DNA of 64,000 nucleotides from Streptomyces griseoloalbus. Its GTDB lineage: Bacteria; Actinomycetota; Actinomycetes; Streptomycetales; Streptomycetaceae. Location of the stretch: the NCBI GenBank assembly GCA_014650015.1, contig BMUD01000012.1, forward strand, positions 188,567 through 252,566. Direction: 5' to 3'. How positions within the stretch are numbered: position 1 is the stretch's first letter; each line of letters opens with the position of its first letter. Below, in pieces: positions 8,760-17,263 of this stretch. The position numbers were made by a program, and so were the translations under genes. A model generated the notes under the pieces. It was not told the DNA's origin. It was given only the letters and a program-made list of their open reading frames with translations, and did no database searches.

Positions 8760-9621
8760 GCAGCCCCCGCATGGTCTCGGCGGCGCGTACGGCGGCGTCC
8801 GCGCAGCAGTTGTTGAACAGCACGTGCAGTTCCTCCGTCTGCCGCGCCACCCGCCACAACCGGGGGACCCAGGCGGCGAGTTCGGTCACGTCGTAGTCGT
8901 GCCGGAAGCGGTCCTCCTTGCCGCCGCTCCCCCAGGCCCCGCTCCGGCCGTGGAAGCGTACGACGGCGAGGTCGGTGCGGCTGACGGGCGCGACGGGCGG
9001 CAGCGAGCCGCCCAGCCCCTGGACCGTGTCCACGCCCACGGCCGTCGCGCCCAGCCCCGTCAGCAGCGCGCGGGTGTCGTCCGCCCGCTCCGCCTCCCAC
9101 CAGGCCGGATGCCGGAACTCGACGGCGAGCGGCCAGCCCGCCGCGCGCTCCGCGCAGTCCTCCAGCGCGCGCTCCGCCCGGGCGCCGGGCGCGAACCAGG
9201 GCGGGAACTGGAACAGTACGGTGCCCAGCCGCCCGGCCTCGCGCAGCGGCCGGATCCCTTCCGCGAACCGCCCCCACACCTCGTCCAGCAGCGCACCACC
9301 CGCCGGCTCGCGCCGCCGCGTGAGGTCCGCCTGCCGGGTGCGCAGGTCGGGGGGCAGTGCCTGAGGGCGCGTGGGGTGGCCGGTCAGCAGCGAGAACGCC
9401 TTGACGTCGAAGCGGAACCCGTCCGGTGTGCGCTCCACCCACAGCTCGCTGTTGCGCCGTCCCGGCAGCGCGTAGTACGCGGAGTCCACCTCGACGAGGG
9501 GCAGCCGCGACGCGTAGTGCCGCAGCCGCCCCTCGGCGTCCCGCCGTCCGCGCGGATACCAGCCGCTCGACACGAGTTGGGGATCCGTCCACGAACAGGA
9601 CCCGACCAGAACCTCACCCAT
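8740..9621 (-). CDS. DUF72 domain-containing protein
   Basis: A 293-aa member of the DUF72 (YecE-like) family, predicted TIM-barrel fold, cytoplasmic. Typical features are the N-terminal VGSCSWTDP, YASRLPLVEVDSAYYALP, FQFPPWF, the AVEFRHPAWW segment and the C-terminal VLFNNCC motif. The biochemical role of the family is unknown; some members have been linked to metal or nucleic-acid chemistry but nothing here decides that. It runs towards the nmtR-like gene and overlaps its end. The next gene upstream is the beta-galactosidase on the same strand, ending 10 bp before this start. Confidence 0.85.
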   Translation of the reverse strand: MGEVLVGSCSWTDPQLVSSGWYPRGRRDAEGRLRHYASRLPLVEVDSAYYALPGRRNSELWVERTPDGFRFDVKAFSLLTGHPTRPQALPPDLRTRQADLTRRREPAGGALLDEVWGRFAEGIRPLREAGRLGTVLFQFPPWFAPGARAERALEDCAERAAGWPLAVEFRHPAWWEAERADDTRALLTGLGATAVGVDTVQGLGGSLPPVAPVSRTDLAVVRFHGRSGAWGSGGKEDRFRHDYDVTELAAWVPRLWRVARQTEELHVLFNNCCADAAVRAAETMRGLLTRPRR

Positions 9622-9631
9622 GGGAGCCCGG

Positions 9632-12600
9632 TTACCCCGGGCTCCCGGGAGTGTGCCTGCCCTCTGCGGACGCCGTGGGCCGGCGCGACAGCGCCATCGC
9701 CTCGTCCACGTCGGTGAGCGGACGCAGCCGGTAGGTGTAGGCGTAGTCGCGGTCGGCGAACAGCTTGAACTCGTCGTGGGTGTGGGCGCCCCAGCTGTTG
9801 TCGCCGCCCACGCCCATCTGCCGGTGGCTGACCCGCAGGACGACCGCGTCCCGCGGGGTCAGCTGGTAGTCGTGCCGGACCCCGGTGGACAGGTCCTCCG
9901 GGGTGAAGTGCGAGGCGTTGACCTCCAGGAGGGGTTCGCCCGAGACCAGCAGACCGCGCCCGCTGCCGTCGGTCAGGGCGGCCCAGCGGACGTCGGTCTT
10001 GTTGCCGTTCTCCTGCGGGCGGATGTACGGCGTCCACTGCTCGGCCACCGTGGAGGCGTACCGGCCCACGTCCGTGCCGGTGTTGCGGTCCCAGTGGTTC
10101 TCCTCCGGGCCGCGGCCGTAGTAGTGCAGGCGGTCGAGTCGGCGCGGCAGGAGGAGCAGCGTGCCGACCTCCGGGATGTACGGCAGGTCCCGGGCGCCCG
10201 GGTGCAGGGTGTTGTCGACCTTGATCTCGCCGTTGCCGAAGACGGTGTAGGTGGTGCTGTACCGGGATTCGACGGTGGTCGGCAGGGTTCCCGTGACGGT
10301 GATCTCCACGGCGCGGTCGCGCAGGGCGCGTACGCGGACTCCGGTCACCTTCCGCCGGGCGCCGGCGTCGCGCCAGGTCTGGTTGCGGGTGGGCTGGCCG
10401 TTGCCGTGGTCGTTGTCGGTGGGGGCCCGCCAGAAGTTCGGCACGGGCCCGGAGGTGATGAGGCGGACACCGGCGGCCTCGTAGGAGGTGATCGTGCCGC
10501 TGGACTTGTCGACGGTGACGGAGAAACGCCTGCCCGTCACGGTGACGCCGGCGGCGGTCTCGTCGTGACGCAGGGCGGGGACGCCGTCCAGCGGCACGGG
10601 GGTCACGGCCGGGCTGCCCGCGTCGAGGGGCAGTTGCTGCCGGGCGACCTCGAAGCCGGCCTTCGCCCACGCGGTGGACTCCCTGGTGGTGAAGGAGAGT
10701 TCGAGGAAGTACTCCGTGCCCGGTGCCGGATCGTCCGGCAGCCGGATCGGCACGGTGATGTCCTTGCTGCTCAGCGGCGCGACGTCCAGTTGGTCGCGGG
10801 TCAGCCGGCCGCGCCGGACGACCGTGCCGTCGGCCACGAGGGCCCAGCGTCCGTCGAACTCCCCCAGGCCCGTGAACAGATACTCGTTGGTGAGGGTGAC
10901 CGCGCCGGGGCCGCCGTCGGCCGGTGCGGCGTTGATCGCCTGGTAGACGCGTTTGACCTCGGCGGCCTTGCCGGTGTGACCGCGGTCGGCGGTGATGATG
11001 CCGTCCGCGACGAAGTTCCCGTCGTTGGGGTTGTCGCCCCAGTCGCCGCCGTAGGCGAGGAAGGTGCGGTCGCGGGGGCGCTCCTCGGCGACCTCGACGG
11101 TGGCGGCGTCGAACCAGAACCGCACCCCGTCGTCCCCGGGTCCCCGGCCGCCGGCGGCCAGTTCGGCGGGGCTGAGGGCGCGGGCGTAGACGCGGGCGCG
11201 GCGGACGGTGCCGCTGAACTCGCGGGTCTGGTGGTCGGCGTCGGTGGCGAGGGCGAGGGGCGCGGTGGTGCGGGAGGGGCGTGCGGTGGTGGTCCGGGTG
11301 GCCTTGACCGCGCCGTCGACGTGCAGGGTCAGCAGGCCCGCCTCCGCGTCGAAGACCCCCGCGATGTGGTGTTCGCGGCCGGTCCAGTCGTCCGGCAGTG
11401 CCCAGCTCGCGGTGATCCACTGGCCGCCGGAGTGGATGAAGAACTCCAGGTTCCCGTTGGTCTGCTTCAGGGCGTACTGGGTGTCGCCCTTGGCGAGGAT
11501 GGGCTGGTGGTAGCCGGTGTAGTGGGGGGTGACCCATGCCTCCAGGGTCAGCGAGCCGGTGAGGTCGAGGCGGTCGTCGCGGGCGAAGACGGTGCCTCCG
11601 GTGATGCCCTCGGCGCGGTCGAAGTGGCCGCCGGCGGCGAGGATCTCGCCGTGCAGCCGGCCCGGCCCCGACTCGGTGAACCGCGTGCGTGCGGGGGTCG
11701 GCCAGTTCAGGGACTGGTCGACGAAGTCCCAGATCCAGCCGCCCTGGAGGACGTCGTGGCGGCGGACGAGGTCCCAGTACTTCGCGAAGTTGCCGTTGGA
11801 GTTCCCCATCGCGTGGGAGTACTCGATCATGACATAGGGACGTGTGTCGGCGGTGTCCTCGGCCCGCTGCTCGACGCGTGCCGGGCTCTCGTACATCTTG
11901 GAGCGGATGTCGCTGATCCCCGGCCGGTCGTCGCCCTCGTACTGGATGACGCGGGTGGGGTCGTAGGAGCGGATCCAGTCGTGCATGGCGTTGAAGGTGG
12001 TGCCTCCGCCTGCCTCGTTGCCGAGTGACCAGATGACCACACTGGCGTGGTTCTTGTCGCGGTGGACCATGTTCCGGGCGCGGGCCACGCAGGCCTCGGT
12101 CCACTCCGGGTGGTCGCCCGGGTACTCGGAACGGATGCCGTGGGTCTCGAGGTTGGTCTCGTCGACGAGGTAGAGGCCGTACTCGTCGGCGAGTTCGTTC
12201 CACACCGGGTTGTTCGGGTAGTGCGAGGTGCGGACGGAGTTGATGTTCATCCGCTTGATGATCGTGATGTCCTCGATCATGTCCTCGCGGGTGAGGGCGG
12301 TGCCGCGCGCCGGGTGCATCTCGTGCCGGTTGGTACCGCGGAAGGAGACGGGGCGGCCGTTGATGCGCATCAGCCCGTCCTTGAGCGCGAACTCGCGCAG
12401 TCCGACCCGGTGGGACAGGGTCTCGACCACCTCGCCCGCGGGGTCGCGGAGTTGGAGCACGGCGGTGTAGAGGTACGGGTGCTCGGCCGACCACAGCCTC
12501 GGTTCGGGTACGGCCGCGGACGCCTCGACGGTGACGTCCTCCCCGGCCGGTACGGTGCCGAGGTCGGCGCTCCGCTTCAGCGGCCGGGACCAGACGGCGT

Positions 12601-13576
12601 GCCCGCGGGCGTCGTAGAGCCGGGTCTCCACGGTGTACCGGCCGGCGCCGTCACCTCCGCGGTCACGCACACTCGCGGTGACCTTGAGCTCGGCCGCTCG
12701 GTAGCCGTCGCTCAGCGGGGTGTCCAGCTTGAAGTCGCGCAGGTGCACGGCCGGGGTGGAGTACAGGTAGACCGAGCGGAAGATGCCGCTCAGTCGGATC
12801 ATGTCCTGGTCCTCCAGCCAGTCGCCGTCGGAGTAGCGGTACACCTCCACCGCGAGGTGGTTGGTGCCGGGCTGCAGATGCTCGGTGATGTCGTACTCGG
12901 CCGGCGTGTACGAGTCCTCGTGGTAGCCGACGAGTTCCCCGTTGACCCACACGTAGTGGGCGGACTTGACGCCCTCGAAGTGCAGGAAGGTCCGTCGGCC
13001 ACGCCAGTCGCGGGGGACGGTGAAGGTGCGCCGGTACTGGCCCACCGGGTTGTGGCGGGTCGGGGCGGCGGGCGGCTGGGGGTCCTCGCCACGGCCGTTG
13101 GGGCCCCAGTAGGGGTAGGTGATGTTGAGGTAGATCGGCCGGTCGTAGCCGTGGACCTGCCAGACGGACGGCACCGGGACGGTGTCCCAGGCCGAGTCGT
13201 CGAGGTCGGTGCGGTAGAAGTCGGCGTCCCGGTCGTCGGGGCGGTCGGCGTGGGCGAACTTCCACCGGCCGTCCAGTCCGATCCGGTACGGCGAGCGGGT
13301 ACGGTCGGCGGCCAGCGCCTGTTGCAGGTTCGCGTACGGCATGAGGGTGGTGTGCGGGGGCTCGGTGCCCAGCCGGAAGAGGGACATCCGGCCGTTCCAC
13401 TCCGGTGCGGCGTCGGCGTCCGCGCTTCGTGGGGCGGCGGCCTGTGCCATGCCGGGCGACGACAGGGCGAGAGCGCCGAGCACGGCGGCGCCGGACTCCA
13501 GCAGCCGGCGACGGCTGACGAGAGGCCGTTCGGGGTGGATGGGCCGGTCGGCGGGTGACACGTGCGGGTGCGGCAT
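9632..13576 (-). CDS. secreted GH2 beta-galactosidase with inserted LamG-like domain
   Basis: A 1,314-aa glycoside hydrolase family 2 enzyme. A twin-arginine signal (SRRRLLESGAAVLGALAL) precedes the sugar-binding domain, immunoglobulin-like domain and TIM barrel. The acid/base glutamate lies in WSLGNEAGGG (about residue 519) and the nucleophile in IEYSHAMGNS (about 584). A concanavalin/LamG-type beta-sandwich (LDLTGSLTLEAWVTPHY to RARVYARALSPAEL, about 640-805) is inserted between the barrel and the C-terminal domains. The last third matches the LacZ small-chain domain. ATG 13576 is chosen for GAGGAAGG 8-9 nt upstream. No transporter or sugar regulator is adjacent. Expected to release galactose from plant or other extracellular polysaccharide. 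Confidence 0.92.
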   Translation of the reverse strand: MPHPHVSPADRPIHPERPLVSRRRLLESGAAVLGALALSSPGMAQAAAPRSADADAAPEWNGRMSLFRLGTEPPHTTLMPYANLQQALAADRTRSPYRIGLDGRWKFAHADRPDDRDADFYRTDLDDSAWDTVPVPSVWQVHGYDRPIYLNITYPYWGPNGRGEDPQPPAAPTRHNPVGQYRRTFTVPRDWRGRRTFLHFEGVKSAHYVWVNGELVGYHEDSYTPAEYDITEHLQPGTNHLAVEVYRYSDGDWLEDQDMIRLSGIFRSVYLYSTPAVHLRDFKLDTPLSDGYRAAELKVTASVRDRGGDGAGRYTVETRLYDARGHAVWSRPLKRSADLGTVPAGEDVTVEASAAVPEPRLWSAEHPYLYTAVLQLRDPAGEVVETLSHRVGLREFALKDGLMRINGRPVSFRGTNRHEMHPARGTALTREDMIEDITIIKRMNINSVRTSHYPNNPVWNELADEYGLYLVDETNLETHGIRSEYPGDHPEWTEACVARARNMVHRDKNHASVVIWSLGNEAGGGTTFNAMHDWIRSYDPTRVIQYEGDDRPGISDIRSKMYESPARVEQRAEDTADTRPYVMIEYSHAMGNSNGNFAKYWDLVRRHDVLQGGWIWDFVDQSLNWPTPARTRFTESGPGRLHGEILAAGGHFDRAEGITGGTVFARDDRLDLTGSLTLEAWVTPHYTGYHQPILAKGDTQYALKQTNGNLEFFIHSGGQWITASWALPDDWTGREHHIAGVFDAEAGLLTLHVDGAVKATRTTTARPSRTTAPLALATDADHQTREFSGTVRRARVYARALSPAELAAGGRGPGDDGVRFWFDAATVEVAEERPRDRTFLAYGGDWGDNPNDGNFVADGIITADRGHTGKAAEVKRVYQAINAAPADGGPGAVTLTNEYLFTGLGEFDGRWALVADGTVVRRGRLTRDQLDVAPLSSKDITVPIRLPDDPAPGTEYFLELSFTTRESTAWAKAGFEVARQQLPLDAGSPAVTPVPLDGVPALRHDETAAGVTVTGRRFSVTVDKSSGTITSYEAAGVRLITSGPVPNFWRAPTDNDHGNGQPTRNQTWRDAGARRKVTGVRVRALRDRAVEITVTGTLPTTVESRYSTTYTVFGNGEIKVDNTLHPGARDLPYIPEVGTLLLLPRRLDRLHYYGRGPEENHWDRNTGTDVGRYASTVAEQWTPYIRPQENGNKTDVRWAALTDGSGRGLLVSGEPLLEVNASHFTPEDLSTGVRHDYQLTPRDAVVLRVSHRQMGVGGDNSWGAHTHDEFKLFADRDYAYTYRLRPLTDVDEAMALSRRPTASAEGRHTPGSPG

Positions 13577-13866
13577 GACCGTGGCCTTCCTCGGTTCGAC
13601 GGAGCGCTGCACGGACTGAGGGCACGTCGGGCCCCCCTCGACGCACCGTCATGGGGGGACGTTGCTGCGGAGGCGGGTCACGACCGGTGGTGACGGAGCA
13701 ACTACTGAGCCAGCCACACCCTAGGACTCGAACACAACCGAAGCAACGATGCCGTAGGACTTTGTGCGGTCCTGATGGTTCCGGCGGCGGGGCGCCATGG
13801 ACCCGCATCACAGCTGACGATCCGCCCGGCCGGCACACCGCGCCCCACGGCGCCGAGGAGCCACAC

Positions 13867-14295
13867 ATGACCTACTACCGCGACCTGACGCGCCATGCGT
13901 ACGCCCCGCACGACGAGTCGGACGGGGAGATGCTCAACGTCGGCTGGCCGGCGCCGGGACACGGCTGTCGCACGGGAATCGTGGACGAGCGTGTGGTGGA
14001 GGCGCTGAGCGTGCTCAGCGCGGGCTACGACAACCAGACGCGCGGCATCCACCCCTGCGGATTCTGCGACACCGACCGTCCCGTCGTCCTCGGCGGCCCC
14101 GCCCTCGAGACCGAGGTGTGGCTCGGATCGGCGGAGATTCGGGTGCGGGGAGCGGACGGCACGCTCCACACCGCACCGAACCTGGTGATCCACTACATCA
14201 CCAGGCACCGGTACTGCCCGCCGGAGGAGTTCTGCCGCGCGGCGGTGCGGACTGCGGGCACCGAAACGTCCGGGCAGCTGACGTCGGCCGATTGA
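13867..14295 (+). CDS. conserved hypothetical protein
   Basis: A 142-aa soluble protein without signal peptide or membrane segment. It begins MTYYRDLTRHAYAPHDES and contains LNVGWPAPGHGCRTG, a CGFC pair in IHPCGFCDTD, and a C-terminal HYITRHRYCPPEEFC with two more cysteines. The four spaced cysteines could bind metal, but I cannot name a function; I recall similar streptomycete proteins only as a domain of unknown function. It follows 290 bp of non-coding DNA and is convergent with the macrodomain gene, with 16 bp between stops. Confidence 0.75.
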   Translation: MTYYRDLTRHAYAPHDESDGEMLNVGWPAPGHGCRTGIVDERVVEALSVLSAGYDNQTRGIHPCGFCDTDRPVVLGGPALETEVWLGSAEIRVRGADGTLHTAPNLVIHYITRHRYCPPEEFCRAAVRTAGTETSGQLTSAD

Positions 14296-14311
14296 GCGAG
14301 CCGGCGGGGAA

Positions 14312-14821
14312 TCAGGCGAGCCGGGCGGCGAACGCCGCGTAGGCACGGTCGTCGAAGAGGACGAACCGTACCTCCTCGACCGCGGTGCGAGCCCCCCGGA
14401 CCGTTTCGACGGCGATGCGTGCCCCGTCGTCCATGGGCCAGCCGTAGACGCCCGTGGAGACGGCGGGGAACGCGACCGTGCGGGCGCCCAGTTCGTCGGC
14501 GACACGCAGGGACTCGCGGTAGCAGGAGGCGAGGAGGGCGGAGCGGTCCTCGCTGGCGCTGTGCACCGGGCCGACGGTGTGGATCACCCAGCGAGCGTCG
14601 AGCCGGCCCGCGGTGGTGGCGACCGCCCGGCCGGTGGGCAGCCCCTTGCCGTACTGCGAGGCGCGGAGCCCGCGGCATTCCGCCAGGATCTCCGGGCCGC
14701 CCCGGCGGTGGATCGCGCCGTCGACCCCGCCTCCGCCGAGCAGGGACGAGTTGGCCGCGTTGACGATCGCGTCGGCGCTCTGACCGGTGATGTCTCCCTG
14801 GACGAGCGTGATGGTGGTCAT
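14312..14821 (-). CDS. macrodomain protein, O-acetyl-ADP-ribose deacetylase-like
   Basis: A 169-aa stand-alone macrodomain of the MacroD/YmdB class, expected to bind ADP-ribose and hydrolyse O-acetyl-ADP-ribose or mono-ADP-ribosyl esters. Diagnostic segments are [20 protein letters not shown], the catalytic loop [25 protein letters not shown] and [12 protein letters not shown]. It overlaps the upstream oxidoreductase gene by 4 bp (ATGA), implying translational coupling. A sirtuin producing O-acyl-ADP-ribose and an ADP-ribosylglycohydrolase are encoded about 10 kb away. Confidence 0.92.
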   Translation of the reverse strand: MTTITLVQGDITGQSADAIVNAANSSLLGGGGVDGAIHRRGGPEILAECRGLRASQYGKGLPTGRAVATTAGRLDARWVIHTVGPVHSASEDRSALLASCYRESLRVADELGARTVAFPAVSTGVYGWPMDDGARIAVETVRGARTAVEEVRFVLFDDRAYAAFAARLA

Positions 14822-16236
14822 GTCCGTCGCAGCCCCCTCCAGACGGCCTTCGCCGCATTGTGTCCCGACATGCCGTGCACGCCGGGGCCGGGCGGGGTGG
14901 CCGACGAGCAGATGAAAACGGCCGGATGCGGGGTCGTGTACGGGGACAGGGACAGTTTGGGGCGCAGCAGCAGTTGGAGCCCGGAGACCGCGCCGGTGGC
15001 GATGTCGCCGCCGACGTAGTTGGCGTTGCGGGCGGCGAGCTCGGGCGGTCCCGCGGTGGCGCGGGCGAGGACACGGTCGCGGAAACCCGGGGCGTAGCGC
15101 TCCAGTTGGCGTTCGATGGCGTCGGTGAGGTCACCGGTCCAGCCGTTCGGGACATGGCCGTAGGCCCAGAAGACGTGCCGGCCTGCCGGGGCGCGGGTGG
15201 GGTCGGCGACGCCGGGCTGGACGGTGATGAGGAAGGGCGCGTCGGGGGCCCGGCCCTCCTTGGAGGCGGCGCGCAGGGCGGCGGCGATCTCGGCGCTGTC
15301 CGCGCCGACCTGCACGGTGCCGGCGGAGCGGGCCTGCGGGGCGGTCCACGGCACGGGACCGTCCAGGGCGTAGTCGATCTTGAAGACGCCCGGGCCGTAG
15401 CGGTAGTTGGCGTAGTGGTTGCCGAAGCCGGCGATGCGGGCCAGGGCGGTGGGCGAGGTGTCGAAGACGTACGCCCGGGCGGGCGGCAGGTCGTCGAGGC
15501 GCTTGACCTCGTAGTCGGTGTGGATCGCGCCGCCGAGGTCCCTCAGGTACGCGGCGAGGGCGTCGGAGATGGCCTGGGAGCCGCCGCGGGCGACGGGCCA
15601 GCCGCGGGCGTGCGCGGCGAGGGCGAAGACCAGGCCGACGGCGCCGGTGGCGAAGCCGCCGAGGGGAGCCATGACGTGGGCGACGAGGCCGGCGAAGAGG
15701 GTGCGGGCCCGCTCGTCGCGGAAGCGGCGGGTGAGCCAGGTCGACGGAGGCAGGCCGACCAGGCCGAAGCGGGCGAGGGTGACCGGGTCGCGGGGCAGCG
15801 CGGTCAGCGGCAGGGACATGAAGTCGCGGGCCAGGGTGTCCCACTTGGGCAGGAAGGGTTCGACGAGCCGGCGGTAGGCGCCGGCGTCGCGCGGTCCGAA
15901 GGAGGCGGCCGTCTCACCCACCGACCGGGACAGCACGGCCGCCGTGCCGTCCGGGAAGGGGTGCGCCATGGGGAGGTCCGGGTGCAGCCATTCCAGGCCG
16001 TAGCGCTCCAGCGGGAGGGCGCGGAACGCGGGTGAGTTGATGGCGAGGGGGTGCGCGGCGGAGCACGGGTCGTGCCGGAAGCCGGGCAGGGTGAGCTCCT
16101 CGGTGCGTGCGCCGCCGCCCACGGTGGCGTGCGCCTCGAAGAGGGCGACGGAGAAACCGCGCCGGGCCAGCTCCACGGCGGCGGTCAGCCCGTTCGGCCC
16201 CGCACCCACCACGACCGCATCGAGCATCGACGGCAC
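14818..16236 (-). CDS. FAD-dependent oxidoreductase, phytoene-desaturase-like
   Basis: A 472-aa flavoprotein. The N-terminal Rossmann motif [24 protein letters not shown] and the following [14 protein letters not shown] motif match the phytoene desaturase/amine-oxidase-like NAD(P)/FAD superfamily. The C-terminus has the FAD-contact segment [16 protein letters not shown]. Family members act on hydrophobic polyenes or fatty substrates; no carotenoid genes are nearby, so the substrate is unknown. The GTG start at 16236 has AAAGGAG 7 nt upstream, better placed than an internal ATG. It is the first gene of a two-gene unit with the macrodomain gene. Confidence 0.85.
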   Translation of the reverse strand: MPSMLDAVVVGAGPNGLTAAVELARRGFSVALFEAHATVGGGARTEELTLPGFRHDPCSAAHPLAINSPAFRALPLERYGLEWLHPDLPMAHPFPDGTAAVLSRSVGETAASFGPRDAGAYRRLVEPFLPKWDTLARDFMSLPLTALPRDPVTLARFGLVGLPPSTWLTRRFRDERARTLFAGLVAHVMAPLGGFATGAVGLVFALAAHARGWPVARGGSQAISDALAAYLRDLGGAIHTDYEVKRLDDLPPARAYVFDTSPTALARIAGFGNHYANYRYGPGVFKIDYALDGPVPWTAPQARSAGTVQVGADSAEIAAALRAASKEGRAPDAPFLITVQPGVADPTRAPAGRHVFWAYGHVPNGWTGDLTDAIERQLERYAPGFRDRVLARATAGPPELAARNANYVGGDIATGAVSGLQLLLRPKLSLSPYTTPHPAVFICSSATPPGPGVHGMSGHNAAKAVWRGLRRT

Positions 16237-16272
16237 CTTCGGACTCCTTTGTCAGCCGGCGGCCACTGGGGA

Positions 16273-17163
16273 TCAGGATATGCCGGGTCGCCGGCGTTCT
16301 CCCGTGGCCTCCGTGGGATCGGCCCCGTCGGACAGCAGCCCCACCACCCGGTGAGCGGTGGCCGTGTCCCGGGCCGCGGTGAAGGGCAGGGTGTTGCCGC
16401 CCTTGATGCTGAAGGGCCGGCCCGCGCGCGTGAGGTGGGTGCCGCCCGCCTCCTCCACGAGGAGCAGGCCGGCCGCGTGGTCCCATGCGACTTCCCAGCT
16501 GAACGCGGTGGCGTCCGACTCGCCGCGGGCGACGGCCAGATACTCCAGGCCGGCCGAGCCGCAGGCGCGGGGGGCCATCCCGTCGGTCCACAGGCCGAGC
16601 AGGGCGCGCTTTTGTTCGTCCGTCGTGTAGTCCGGGTGGGAGGTGGCCACGCGGAGGTCCCGGCCGGGCTCCGGGGAACCCGCCAGGAGCCGCTCACCGT
16701 CGAGGTGGGCGCCGCGTCCCCGGACGGCCGTGGCGAGTTGGTCGCGGGCGGGTGCGTAGGTCCAGGAGGCGTACAGGACTCCGCGCCGGGCGAGGGCGAC
16801 CAGGGTGCAGAAGCCGGGGTCACCGTGCACGAACTGGCGGGTCCCGTCGACCGGGTCGACGATCCAGACCGGCGCCTCGCCCTGGATCGCCTCGTACGAC
16901 GCGGGGTTGGCGTGCACCGCCTCCTCGCCGACCACGACCGAGCCGGGCAGGAGGGCGAGGAGTGCCTCCGTCAGATACAGCTCGGCCTTGCGGTCGGCGT
17001 CGGTCACCAGGTCGTGCGGGCCGGTCTTGAGATCGACTTCGTGCGCGGCGAGCCGGCGCCACCGCGGCATGATCTCCTGTGCCGCGGCCTTGCGGATGGA
17101 TTCCTCCACGTCACAGGCGTGCCGGGCGAGAAACTCGTCGATGGTTTCGTTGTCCTCGATCAT
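16273..17163 (-). CDS. inositol monophosphatase family protein (HisN/IMPase-like)
   Basis: A 296-aa Mg2+-dependent phosphatase of the FIG superfamily. Metal and catalytic motifs are DLVTDADRKAE, GEEAVHAN, the signature WIVDPVDGTRQFVHG, and the distal WEVAWDHAAGLLLVEEAGG. The fold covers inositol monophosphatase, histidinol-phosphatase (HisN) and PAP phosphatase; sequence alone does not decide. ATG 17163 is preferred; an upstream in-frame start would add 12 non-homologous residues. It lies 36 bp upstream of the oxidoreductase on the same strand and could share its transcript. Confidence 0.85.
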   Translation of the reverse strand: MIEDNETIDEFLARHACDVEESIRKAAAQEIMPRWRRLAAHEVDLKTGPHDLVTDADRKAELYLTEALLALLPGSVVVGEEAVHANPASYEAIQGEAPVWIVDPVDGTRQFVHGDPGFCTLVALARRGVLYASWTYAPARDQLATAVRGRGAHLDGERLLAGSPEPGRDLRVATSHPDYTTDEQKRALLGLWTDGMAPRACGSAGLEYLAVARGESDATAFSWEVAWDHAAGLLLVEEAGGTHLTRAGRPFSIKGGNTLPFTAARDTATAHRVVGLLSDGADPTEATGERRRPGIS

Positions 17164-17263
17164 GTGTCCATGAGAGCACGCCCCACTGACAAATCCCACC
17201 CGTCCGGTTCACCACGGGTGGAATCGGCATGAACACGGGGTTGCGGTCCGCGCGGCCGTGGGC

